Source: Candidatus Altimarinota bacterium
GTDB lineage: Bacteria > Patescibacteriota > Gracilibacteria > BD1-5 > UBA6164
Length of the DNA: 64,000 nucleotides
Reading direction: 5' to 3'
Assembly: GCA_943356435.1 (NCBI GenBank)
Contig: CALREY010000004.1
Location: 62,001-126,000, forward strand
Below are positions 43,087 to 52,727 of the stretch, piece by piece; positions within the stretch are counted from its first letter, which is position 1, and every line of letters starts with the position of its first letter. Under the pieces are notes generated by a model. The model saw nothing but the letters and a program-made list of their open reading frames with translations. It did no database searches and had not been told where the DNA came from. The position numbers and the translations under genes are program-made.

Positions 43087-44298
43087 ATGAAATTTAATAA
43101 ATCAAAAAAGATTTTTGCACATATAGATTGTGATAGTTTTTTTGCTGAGTGCGAGATTCTCAAAAATCCAAAACTAAAAAATAAATATGTACTAGTATGA
43201 GGTGATATAATAATAGCCTGCAATTACAAAACAAAAGCACTATGAATAAAGACTGGTACACCTATATGGACAGCCAAACAAATATTAAAAGATAAGTGAG
43301 TATTTTTATGAGTAGATCATGATTATTATACTTTTATTTCTGATAAATTGATGTTGTATCTAAAAGAAAATACTATATGAATAGAGCCATTTTCTATTGA
43401 TGAAGCTTTTTGTGAAATCACTTGATTAGCAGAATTGTACCGTATGACTATAGAAGATTTCGTAAAAAAACTACAAAAAGATATACTCAAAATAATATGA
43501 GTTCCTGTTTCTATATGAGTAAGTAACACCAGAATAAAGGCAAAAATATTTTCCAAATTGAACAAACCGTTTGGAACTTATATTTCATTAACACAAGTAC
43601 AAGACAAAGAAATATTTAGTAAATTACCATTATCAATAGTCCCCTTTATATGAAGAAAAACACAAGAAAAATTCAAATATTCCTGTGATAATGTCTATGA
43701 TTTCATCAAATTGTGATACTGGAAACTCAAAGAAAAAATATGAAAAAATGCTACAGATTTACGGCTAGAACTCACATGAGTAAATGCTTTTGTAGTCAAA
43801 AAAAGTCCTGAAGCCAAATCCATGAGTAGATGAAGGAGTTTCAATCATCGTATCACTAATAATAAATCATTTTTAAAAACTCAATTAATTACAAATTTCA
43901 ATTTACTTTACGAAGAATTTATAGGAAAAGAAATAGAACTCAAAAGTGTATCAATATTTATGAGAGACAAATCTATGTACACACATATGTACACTATAAA
44001 ACTAAATGATTTCACATATATCAGAAATGATATATTAAAAATAGTATTATTTCTATTTGAGAATAATTATGATGAAAATATACTATACAGAAGTACAGGA
44101 GTAGTATTTGGTAATTTCAGAACATACAAACCTCATCAAACAAGTATATTTGATAAGCCCCTTCGTGATAAATGAAATAATCTACAACTAGTAAAAACAG
44201 TAAATATTCTCAATCAAAAATACTGAAATCACAAGCTTAGTTTTTGAAATGAGTTATTAGGGAAAGGTTTTTGAGCAAAAGTTGGGATAAGGAAATAA
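43087..44298 (+). CDS. dinB: Y-family DNA polymerase (DinB/UmuC type)
   Basis: 403 residues. Catalytic residues are present: HIDCDSFFAECE (Asp14), and EPFSIDEAFCEIT (Asp and Glu near 108). VSIGVSNTRIKAKIFSKLNK matches the fingers/palm region, followed by a little-finger domain. It copies past damaged bases. An insertion or Gly-to-TGA sites do not disturb motifs. UmuC and DinB are hard to separate here; no umuD was seen apart from lexA. Confidence 0.88.
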
Positions 44299-44335
44299 TT
44301 TTTTGACTATTATTTATATATTTTTAGAATAATCA

Positions 44336-44380
44336 TAACTCACCCTTGAATTCCCTCTCTTACTTAAGAGAGGGAGGAAC
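44336..44380. repeat. Palindromic element between dinB and fhs
   Basis: ACTCACCCTTGAATTCCC then TCTCTTACTTAAGAGAGGG. Nearly identical to the reverse complement of the copy at 15522. Confidence 0.9.
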
Positions 44381-44460
44381 ATAATTAGTTTAAAATTAAA
44401 ATATTATATTTTAAACTATATTCAAGATGAAGTTAAAATTACCATATAATCTCAAAAATT

Positions 44461-46158
44461 ATGTTAACAGATATAGAAATCTCTCAGAAATGTGATATGA
44501 AACACATAAGTGAAATAGTGAAAAAAATAGGAATAGAATCAAATGATTTGGAATTTTATGGTGATTATAAAGCCAAGATAAAAAATTCTCTATTAGAAAA
44601 AATAAAAGATAATAAATATGGTAAGCTAATACTAGTGACAGCAGTAAGTCCGACTCCGATGTGAGAATGAAAAACTACTACAACTATATGATTGTGAGAC
44701 GCTTTGTGCAAAATAGGCAAAAAATCTATGATAGCACTGAGAGAACCATCTCTATGACCAGTAATGTGAATGAAATGATGAGCTACAGGTGGTGGTTATT
44801 CTCAGGTAGTACCTATGGAAGATATAAACTTGCATTTTACATGAGATTTCCATGCTATCACTTCTGCTCACTTGCTTTTATCTGCTTGTATAGATAATCA
44901 CATATATTATTGAAATGAATTAAATATAGATGAGAATAATATTATCTGGAAAAGAGCAATAGATGTAAATGATAGAGCTCTTAGAAGTTTCGACTATTCT
45001 TTTGATTGAAAACAAGAACATATCAATCATAATTCATGATTTACAATCACAACAGCATCAGAAATAATGGCTATTTTTTGTCTTGCTTCAGATATTTTTG
45101 ACTTGAAATACAGATTATGAGAAATAATATTTGCATATGATAAATCAGGGAAAGTCCTAAAAGTATCAGATTTAAATATACAATGAGCAATGACAGCATT
45201 GTTAAAAGATGCTATAAAACCAAATATAGTACAAACATTGGAGTGAAATCCATGTATAATCCACGGATGACCTTTTGCAAATATAGCTCACGGTTGTAAT
45301 AGTATAATAGCTACAAAAACAGCTATGAAATTAGCTGATTATACAGTAACAGAAGCTTGATTTGGTTCTGATTTATGAGCTGAAAAATTCCTAGATATCA
45401 AGTGTAGAATATGAGATATAAAACCAGATTTGATAGTAATAGTAGCAACTATAAAATCAATAAAATATAATTCAGGAATAAGAATCCCACCAGAACCACA
45501 TATAAATCCAGAACTAAATGAACAAGAAAATCTAAATGCATTAGAAATTGGTTTTTGTAACCTAGAAAAGCATATAGAAAATATGAAAAAATACTGACTA
45601 CCAATAGTAGTATGACTAAATAGATTTAATACTGATACTGTGAAAGAAATAGAATTCGTAAAAAATAAATGTGAGAAATTATGAGCAGAATTTGAGTTAT
45701 GAGAATGATTTATGAAATGATGAGAATGAATGGTATCTCTTGCTAATAAAGTAGTAAAACTATTAGATGAAAATACTGAAAATAATTTCAATTATTTATA
45801 TGAATCTAATATAAATATCAAATCAAAAATAGAAAAAATAGTCACAGAAATATATGGATGAGCATGAGTGAAGTATTCAGAAGAATCAGAAAAACAAATA
45901 GAAAAATTAACCAGTTTATGATACTCTAATCTACCAGTATGTATAGCAAAAACTCCATTATCTTTTTCTGACAATCCAGAATTATTATGAAGTCCTAGAT
46001 GATTTACACTAGAAGTAAAAGAAGTAAAAATATCATCTGGTGCAGGATTTATCGTCATAATAGCTTGAAATATCATGACTATGCCATGATTATCAAGAGT
46101 ACCAAATGCTACGAAAATAGATATAGATAGTGAGGGGAAGATTTTTGGACTTAGTTAG
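44461..46158 (+). CDS. fhs: Formate-tetrahydrofolate ligase
   Basis: 565 residues, the family length. The P-loop TPMGEGKTTTTIGLGDAL uses TGA for four glycines. Further marks are [47 protein letters not shown]-like sequence (GGPFANIAHGCNS) and TEAGFGSDLGAEKF. It makes 10-formyl-THF from formate, THF and ATP, for purine and initiator-tRNA formylation. Formate may come from the PflB encoded 6.6 kb away. The stop is TAG at 46156. Confidence 0.96.
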
Positions 46159-46183
46159 GAGAAATCCAGCCAACCATAACAGG

Positions 46184-46224
46184 CTACAGACCACCCCCTA
46201 CCCCCTCCTTAGTAAGGAGGGGGA
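46184..46224. repeat. Palindromic element after fhs (first)
   Basis: ACAGACCACCCCCTACCCCC then TCCTTAGTAAGGAGGGGG. Same subtype as the copies at 26118 and 62990. Confidence 0.9.
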
Positions 46225-46245
46225 GAAAATTAAGTTTAAAATATT

Positions 46246-46289
46246 TCTTCCCTTATGCTTAAGGGAAGTACCCGAAGGGGGATGGGATA
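46246..46289. repeat. Palindromic element after fhs (second)
   Basis: CTTCCCTTATGCTTAAGGGA then GTACCCGAAGGGGGATGGG; diverged member. Confidence 0.75.
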
Positions 46290-46302
46290 GAATTATAGTC
46301 TA

Positions 46303-46338
46303 CAAAAAATCCAGTATATTTTTATACTGGATTTTTTC
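46303..46338. terminator. Terminator between convergent fhs and lipase genes
   Basis: AAAAAATCCAGTATA pairs with TATACTGGATTTTTT. The two palindromic elements lie between the fhs stop and this hairpin. Confidence 0.85.
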
Positions 46339-48770
46339 TATTTCACATACTCTATTATACTATCTATCAAAAAATTTACTTTTTCATTGTTTTTATATTT
46401 TGGATTTTTTGATTGTTTGAACTTCAGCAGATTTTGTTTCAATTTTTGCTTTTTCTTTTGAGTATATTTAGTCTCTAGTATTTTGTATAATTTTTCTAAT
46501 ATATCTTTGTACTTATCTTTTAATTCTACTTTTTTAGGTTCATTTATAGTTGAAATAGGTCAAGCATTTCATGAAATAGAGTTTGATTTATCTGATTTTT
46601 TAGGAATTTCCTTTTCATTACTTTTTGTTTCAGTTTGATTATTTTTTTGTTCTATCTCTTTTGTATCTATTTTTTTGAAACTTGCATCTGATTCTTCTAT
46701 TTTGGATACATAATTCTCTACTACTCATTTTTTAGCTGTTCATGCTATTACGAAACTAGCTGTTTCATCTTGTCATCAAGTACTAGTTTGTTCATCCAAT
46801 TTTATCTCATTCATTACTATGTGATATTCTCAGTCCCCTGTACCATAGCTATGTATTTTGTGCTCAGTTTTTCATATGCCAGTCTTTGGGATTAGGAAAA
46901 ACTCAGGCTCACCACTTCACTCGGTGTTACCACTAGTCCAAGCTCATGGTATTTCATTGATTATCTTACCAGTATCAGGATCTATTCATATCTTTCTTCA
47001 CTGTTCATCTTCGATTATTAAGTTGATTGGAGAGAGGATTTCGTAGCGATATATTTCATTTATTCATAATGTATAATCCAAACTCAATCTCTCATATTCA
47101 TATTTTTTTCTATTATCTATGAATTCATTTATTTTACTTTCACTTTCATCAAACAAATAATTATAATAACGCTGTATTAGATAACTTGTATCATAAGTAG
47201 TAAGTGATCAATGAAAAAACGTACGATTAGCATATCAAAGTGATTTATATAATAATTTTATTTCTGTTTCAATATTTTTTTGAGTCTCTTTTGAATTTAG
47301 TATCTCATTTCATAATATATCATCTAATACTTGTATAGAAGTTAAAGTTGGCATTTTACTATGAGCACATAGTTCCATATGAGTTTCTCATAATTTGTAG
47401 ACTAAATCTGATTCTGTAAAATATGGCTTACTTTCATCATAACATTTGATTAATTTTCTTTCAAATTTGGGATTTTTTTCTTCATATGGATCATATCAAT
47501 CATTAGCTATCAATTTCAGATTATTACTAGGAACTGTTCCATCTCATCATAATCATCACTGATTTCTAATATTCTCAGATATATTATATTTGAAATCTAT
47601 TGGAGATTGTGGATATTTAGAATATATATCATTTCAATCAACTATATCTGTTAAATCATCTGATTTTACTCAAGTATCATTCCAATATGTATCCGATATT
47701 TTATATCATATTACATTATTTTTATCCTTATTTCAAGTTACTTCTGAATAATACAAACTATATTTTCATGATATATTAGAAAACATTTTATCTACATTTG
47801 TTCTACTATTTAATTCATCTAAGAATGAATTTTGTGTATATTTATTTGCACTTACTTTTTTTCATCATTTTTCTAAATATAATAAGTCACTGTTATATGT
47901 TCCATTTTTTGAAATATTTGGTAATAATTGTCATATAGTTACTATTCAATTTGCTAATTTGTTATTATATCAATGAATTAACTCATACAGTCACTGATTT
48001 GTATTTATTCATAATTGATTTTTTAATATAGATCATTTCACATATGTTTCAGTTTGTCATATATCTCATTTTTCCCATATAGCTAAACTTCATGGTGAAC
48101 CTCTCTGAGGTGTAGCTATAGTAATGAATTTATTTACTCTAGTAAAATTTCCACATGAACTACTTACGAAATCCTTTAGCTCTCATTTAACTAATCCATC
48201 TCTATTATGATAATATTTTATAGCCTTATCACTAGCACACATATCTGACAACATAGTTCTAGCAACTAGTCATCACATAGAGTGTCATATTATATTTACT
48301 GTTCATATATCACAAGCATTATCATGCTCATATTTTTCCCTGATTTGCATTACTAAATTGCTTAGCAATTTCGCTGTAACTTTATTATCTTTTTTCCAAT
48401 CGTATCAAAACAAATATAATGATTGTTTAGGATTTCATTCTATATAATTAGTAAATTCGTCTTTGTAATAAACATCTCTAATAGTATATCAATTATCTTG
48501 GAATACTTTGAATAATGTATCATAAGCATGAGTTACAGGATCTGGAGTCCATTTTTTTATCTTATTATCTTCATATCATTCTTCACTGTACCAGGAAGCA
48601 AGTATTCATGGAATAAATATAGTAGGAATATCTGATTGTTTGATATTCTGACATTTCCTAGTTTCTCACAAACTTAATACAAATTTTTCTGATTCACCCA
48701 ACTCATCAATTGCATATGTTTGAGTAATTATAAATATAATTAATAATATTATAGAAACTATTCTTTTCAT
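46338..48770 (-). CDS. Secreted alpha/beta hydrolase, lipase-like
   Basis: 810 residues. Signal peptide MKRIVSIILLIIFIITQTYA. The hydrolase domain has IPTIFIPGILASW (oxyanion region), GYDWKKD, and the nucleophile elbow NIIGHSMGGLVART with Ser164; Gly codons of the elbow are TGA. VNKFITIATPQRGSPGS is typical of lipases and PGAP1-like esterases. A beta-rich middle and a Lys-rich helical C-terminus (residues ~700-810) follow. It is likely exported to attack host or community lipids; substrate is inferred. The C-terminal helix might share features with other secreted helical proteins here. Confidence 0.85.
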
Positions 48771-48870
48771 ATTTTATAGTCATTATTTAATAAATATGAC
48801 TTATTATATTTATATGACCTTAATACAACCTTAAAATTTGAGTGTAATTTTTTAATTAAAAATAAAAAAA

Positions 48871-48910
48871 GTCCCCCTTATTAAGGGGGATGTCCGAAGG
48901 ACGAGGGATT
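48871..48910. repeat. Palindromic element near 48.9 kb
   Basis: GTCCCCCTTATTAAGGGGGA followed by TGTCCGAAGGACGAGGGAT. It lies between two minus-strand genes and could also act as a terminator. Confidence 0.8.
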
Positions 48911-48931
48911 TTTATTGTGTAAAATATTTTA

Positions 48932-49807
48932 TTAAAATATTTTATAATTTATTTCTTTTATTTCTTTTATTTTATTAAATATGTTTGTATCAAGAGTTTC
49001 CCAATATTTGTATTCTTCTTCTTTATCTTTAAAATAATTTTTCTTTCAATATAAAAGTTTATCCATTATATACTCTATCAAATCATTAATTTTTCTATTA
49101 TCTGTTTTTGATGAAATCATATAAATCAAACCAATATTACTCCAATTTCAAATAATAACTTTTCAATAAAACGTATCATCATTATAAACATCAATAATCT
49201 TTTCTAATCAGAATTTTTCTGCTCATCTATATGTTAGTTTGTACATATACCACATATTTTTTTTATTAGCATAATCTAGTGCTTTGGAATACTCTTCTGC
49301 TGTTTTGAACTCTGTTATGTATTGTCATCCACACATATCTCTTCTGTAAACTTTTTTGAATTTGAAATCATCTATACTATCATCACAATATTTTCACATA
49401 CTTTCCAAATACAAATCCATATTTGTTAGATTTCACTCTTTGTCTGTATACTGAGAACTTCAATTATGAAAAAATTTGAAATCATCTGATAATTCATAAA
49501 ATATAGGTTTTCATATTACTCATAATAATAATACAAATATAGAAATATATATTTTTGATAATTTATTATTTGTAGATTTTATTAAATATATTCACACTAT
49601 CGATAATATTAAAAACAATATAGATATATATCAAGCATATGTCCAAGAATATTCTATATGTGGTACAATACACAAACTGATATATCATCCTCATCAAGAA
49701 CAAATAGTATTTGCTCAAAACCAAAACAACTTAATTATCAAATATAATCAAATCAATACAAATAAACTAGATATCCATTTACAATTCTTTTCTAAAAATT
49801 TTTTCAT
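48932..49807 (-). CDS. Hypothetical membrane protein
   Basis: 291 residues. Three or four transmembrane helices in the first ~110 residues with a Gly-rich, Cys-containing loop (CSGGGGYISLC), then a soluble domain of ~180 residues with scattered Cys (YCDDS, RDMCGG). Many TGA codons. Topology may be similar to DUF-type sensors, but I do not recognise it. It is upstream of the lipase gene on the same strand, about 160 bp apart with a palindromic element between. Confidence 0.65.
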
Positions 49808-49958
49808 GAGCTTGTTTTTTTAGTTTTTAAAATTCTTTTTTAGTATATTTATTTTTTAAATATTGGTAAATATTTTTTTTAAAATTCACATGAAATTAAT
49901 TTAACATTAATATTTGGATATAATTTTATTTTTTCTAATATTTTTATATAAGTAAAAA

Positions 49959-50846
49959 CTAACAAAGCTTATGATACCAATTATTATTATAATAATCTTT
50001 TTTATTAAATACCTCTTCTACAGTACTATTTCATATACTAAAATCAATACTTTTTCAGGTAGACATTGCAATTAATTTTACAACCGTACTGTAACTATTA
50101 GTTGTTCATAAAAGAGGAATTTTTCTATATTCAACAGTAACATCACCAAGATGATTTTTAACAATTTTTAAAAATTCATCCATTACATTTATAGAAGTTT
50201 TATTAACAACTATAATATCAATATCTCAATAACTACTTAAAAATCATTTTTCTATTAATAACTGAGTAGCTCCTCATCTTCAAGAAGCTCATCATGTTAA
50301 ATACAGCTCTATTCACCTTTTTTTTGCAAAATTGATTAAATCAATTACAAGAGCAATATCTCATTGTGATAAATTAGTTTTTAATATCATATCATCTCAA
50401 GGTAAATCTTGACTAATTATTGATAGAGATCTTTTTCAATAAGAAGCAATTAATTCAGAAAAATCCATAGAAATTACTCTTATAAAATCTACATCATCTT
50501 TTTCAGGTTCTCAGATATATACTTTTGTGCCAGAGTGAGTATGAGGTTCTAATAATTTACAACAATTAAAACAAGGAACTACATGTTTTAGTTTTTTTGC
50601 TTTTCAATTTCAAGTAGTAAGAATAACATCCACTTTATTTCTTCATCATTCTTTTAATATTTGTAATGCTACTTCTTCAGCATGAATAAAATGTATTGGA
50701 TTTAATGTCTCAATATTATGACCATTAAAACTATTTCAATCAGAATACAATGTACATGCTACATTTTTTGATGTTACTGGAGTTAGAGACTTTTCTAACT
50801 CAACTATGATAGGTTCTTGAACTCTTCTAAAATCTGTTAAACTCAT
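49959..50846 (-). CDS. Cytidine deaminase-like domain fused to a nucleotidyltransferase-like domain
   Basis: 295 residues. The first ~120 residues have the cytidine deaminase zinc motif: HAEE (His55, Glu57) and PCFNC (Cys92, Cys95), preceded by LYSDGNSFNGHNIET. The C-terminal ~140 residues have LYLTGGASG, then YGDIDIIVVNKT and KSIDFSIG, which fits a Pol beta-type nucleotidyltransferase core (GG...DxD...D), though the spacing between GG and DxD is long. The fusion is unusual; salvage, tRNA or defence roles are possible. An in-frame upstream ATG at 50918 exists; I chose MSLTDFRRV because the extension is not deaminase-like. Confidence 0.6.
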
Positions 50847-50993
50847 AAGATTTTTAAAATAATAAATATTCAATATTTTTATTATTTTAACATAATTTAG
50901 CCATAAGTCAAAATACATTTTGAATTTATAATATTAAAAAGATGTATATATATAAAACTTACTTTTTAAAATTATTATCATAAAATCACTTTA

Positions 50994-51440
50994 TTAAACA
51001 CTTTCCACAAATTTTTCAGAAAAATTATCTCAATTAAATATATTTTCCAAAGTTTCTACTTCATATTTAAATGCTGGATTGTCCTTTATCTCTTCATAAT
51101 TTTTAAATACCAATTCACTGCATTTTTCTATTTCATTATTATTTAATACTCAAGTATATTTTAAGACTTTGATATATATATTAAAATAAACTCTATCTGG
51201 ACAAATGACATGTGAAATATTTAAGATTTCTAAATCATCTTCTGTGGCTTTAATATTAAGCTCTTCTTCTAATTCTCTAATAAGAGAATCCTTCATAGTT
51301 TCTCTTCATTCAAGATGTCAACTTGGTAATTGATATAATCAATCTCTAAAACCTGTATTTTGTCTCTTTTGAAAAAGAATTTCTCATTTTTCGTTTTTAA
51401 TTATTCAGAAAACAGCTGAATAAAACTCTGGTTTTCTCAT
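50994..51440 (-). CDS. Nudix hydrolase
   Basis: 148 residues starting MRKPEFYSAVFGIIKNEKGE. The Nudix box reads GHLEGRETMKDSL then IRELEEELNI, with metal-binding Glu residues present and Asn in place of the final Gly. The N-terminal ILFQKRQNTGFRDGLYQLPSG is typical of ADP-ribose or (d)NTP-type members. Substrate unknown. It precedes the deaminase-fusion gene by ~150 bp on the same strand. Confidence 0.85.
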
Positions 51441-51670
51441 AGATTTTTTAGGTTAAAATTTTAATCAGTAACTCACAAAATATATTAAATATACTTATAT
51501 GATATTACATTCTAAACTCCAACATCATAACAAAAAAACAACTTTTTCAAAAATAATTTAAAAATATGATTAACAAATATTAACATTAATTCCTAAATTT
51601 ATACAATAATCTTGATTTATTAAATTAATTATATATACTAAATATATACTATTATTGATAATTATATAAT

Positions 51671-52016
51671 ATGAAGCAAATAATCCTTTATCAAAAAGAA
51701 AATTGAGAAATACCTATAAAATTATTTTTAGATAATTTAGAAAAAAATAATCCAAAACTTTACTCAAAAACTTAGTTAAAAATAAAACTATTACTAGTTG
51801 ATTCATTATGAAATGATGATATAAAAAATATTTGAGATAAAATATTTGAACTAAGAATAAAACAATCCTCAAATATTTCTAGAATATTTTACAATCCAGA
51901 ATAAAAAAATCATTTTACTTGATTGAATTTTAAAAAAATCTCAAAAACTTGATAATTCAATTATTGAAAGAGTGAAAAAATATAAAAACAATTATTTAAA
52001 AAATAATTTGATTTAA
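51671..52016 (+). pseudogene. Broken HigB/RelE-like toxin gene
   Basis: Reads MKQIILYQKENGEIPIKLFL then DNLEKNNPKLYSKT, hits TAG near 51775, continues in frame through KIFELRIKQSSNISRIFYNPE to a TAA near 51903, and then needs a frameshift to continue KIILLDGILKKSQKLDNSII. The order matches the HigB (phage Gp49-like) toxin family: ELR motif, RIFY and the ILLxGxxKKxQK end. At least two lesions make it inactive. The antitoxin gene just downstream is intact. Confidence 0.75.
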
Positions 52017-52073
52017 TTCAAAATTGTACTAATATATATCATATATGCTATATTATTTATTAAAAATAAAATT

Positions 52074-52358
52074 ATGACTTATACTTTTGATGAATATGAA
52101 AAAGAAGTATTTAAAAGAAATCCAAAAATAAAGGAACTTTGTGATCAAGAAATGATTAATTACTTAGTAGCTCAAAGAATTAAAAAAACTCGTGAATTTA
52201 AATGAATATCACAATTAGAACTTGCTAAAATGGCTAATACTACTCAATCAGTTGTAGCAAGAATAGAGGCTTGAAATCAAAATCTATCACTTAATACATT
52301 ACATAAATTTTTAAAAATTCTTGGTCTAGAATTAAAAATAGAAGAGTCAAAAAAGTAG
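52074..52358 (+). CDS. HigA-like antitoxin, XRE helix-turn-helix protein
   Basis: 94 residues starting MTYTFDEYEKEVFKRNPKIK. The HTH is REFKGISQLELAKMANTTQS then VVARIEAGNQNLSLNTLHKF, standard for HigA antitoxins of the HigB-first arrangement. It would bind its own promoter and block the toxin. With the toxin broken, it may persist as a plain repressor or be decaying. Stop is TAG at 52356. Confidence 0.85.
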
Positions 52359-52369
52359 TATTCAAAAAT

Positions 52370-52397
52370 TTGACACAAAATAAAAAATAAATATAAA
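52370..52397 (+). promoter_or_regulatory. Promoter of the structured RNA
   Basis: TTGACA (52370-52375) and TATAAA (52392-52397), 16 bp apart. Transcription would start near 52404, at the foot of the 5' hairpin of the RNA. Confidence 0.7.
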
Positions 52398-52403
52398 TTA
52401 TAT

Positions 52404-52645
52404 TGTTCCAGATGTAGTATATATTATACATCTAGTGAACAAAAGAACCATTCCTATTCCACCGGTTGACTTGGAGAAAAACCAATGAAGACGATTATGA
52501 CAGTAGTAGCTGTAGGCTAACGCGATCCGGCCGATTTTTCGCTCGTAGATTATTAGCGAACTAAGAGCGACCTACTTAATACAGCTGGTAGGCATGAGCT
52601 AAAAACAATCCCCTCTATTGCAATGATAGAGGGGATAAAATTTTT
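52404..52645 (+). ncRNA. Unclassified structured RNA of about 240 nt
   Basis: Flanked by its own promoter and a strong terminator (52608-52645), with GC content well above the surroundings and no sensible reading frame. The 5' hairpin pairs TTGTTC-AGATGTA with TACATCT-GAACAA (52403-52442). The core has competing pairings: AGCTGTAGG (52508) with CCTAC...ACAGCT (52571-52586), against CCTAC with GTAGG (52588); and TCGCTC (52539) with GAGCGA (52565). That is typical of switch-like or compact functional RNA. I checked it by eye against RNase P, tmRNA, SRP RNA and common riboswitch cores and saw no match. It could be a free small RNA or the leader of pflB, 80 nt downstream. Confidence 0.75.
52608..52645 (+). 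terminator. Terminator of the structured RNA
   Basis: ATCCCCTCTAT (52608-52618) pairs with ATAGAGGGGAT (52626-52636), then TTTTT at 52641-52645. Confidence 0.9.
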
Positions 52646-52727
52646 CCTAGAAAATAAATTAGACAAAAATAAATTAAAGAGTATTATGAACACTTGGTGA
52701 ATTTGTATTATTTCTTAATGAGAAATT

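Noticed and set aside
45339-46076. Minus-strand frames opposite fhs
   Set aside because: Fhs is complete on the plus strand with all motifs; antisense frames are His/Ser-rich artefacts of TCA (TGA) codons.
52404-52645. RNase P RNA, tmRNA, c-di-GMP-I or ZTP riboswitch
   Set aside because: The conserved cores I know for these (for example GAGGAAAGUC of RNase P) were not found by eye; a formal search is needed.
52686-52718. Short frame MNTWGICIIS upstream of pflB as a leader peptide
   Set aside because: No SD, no attenuator after it and no codon pattern; chance cannot be excluded.
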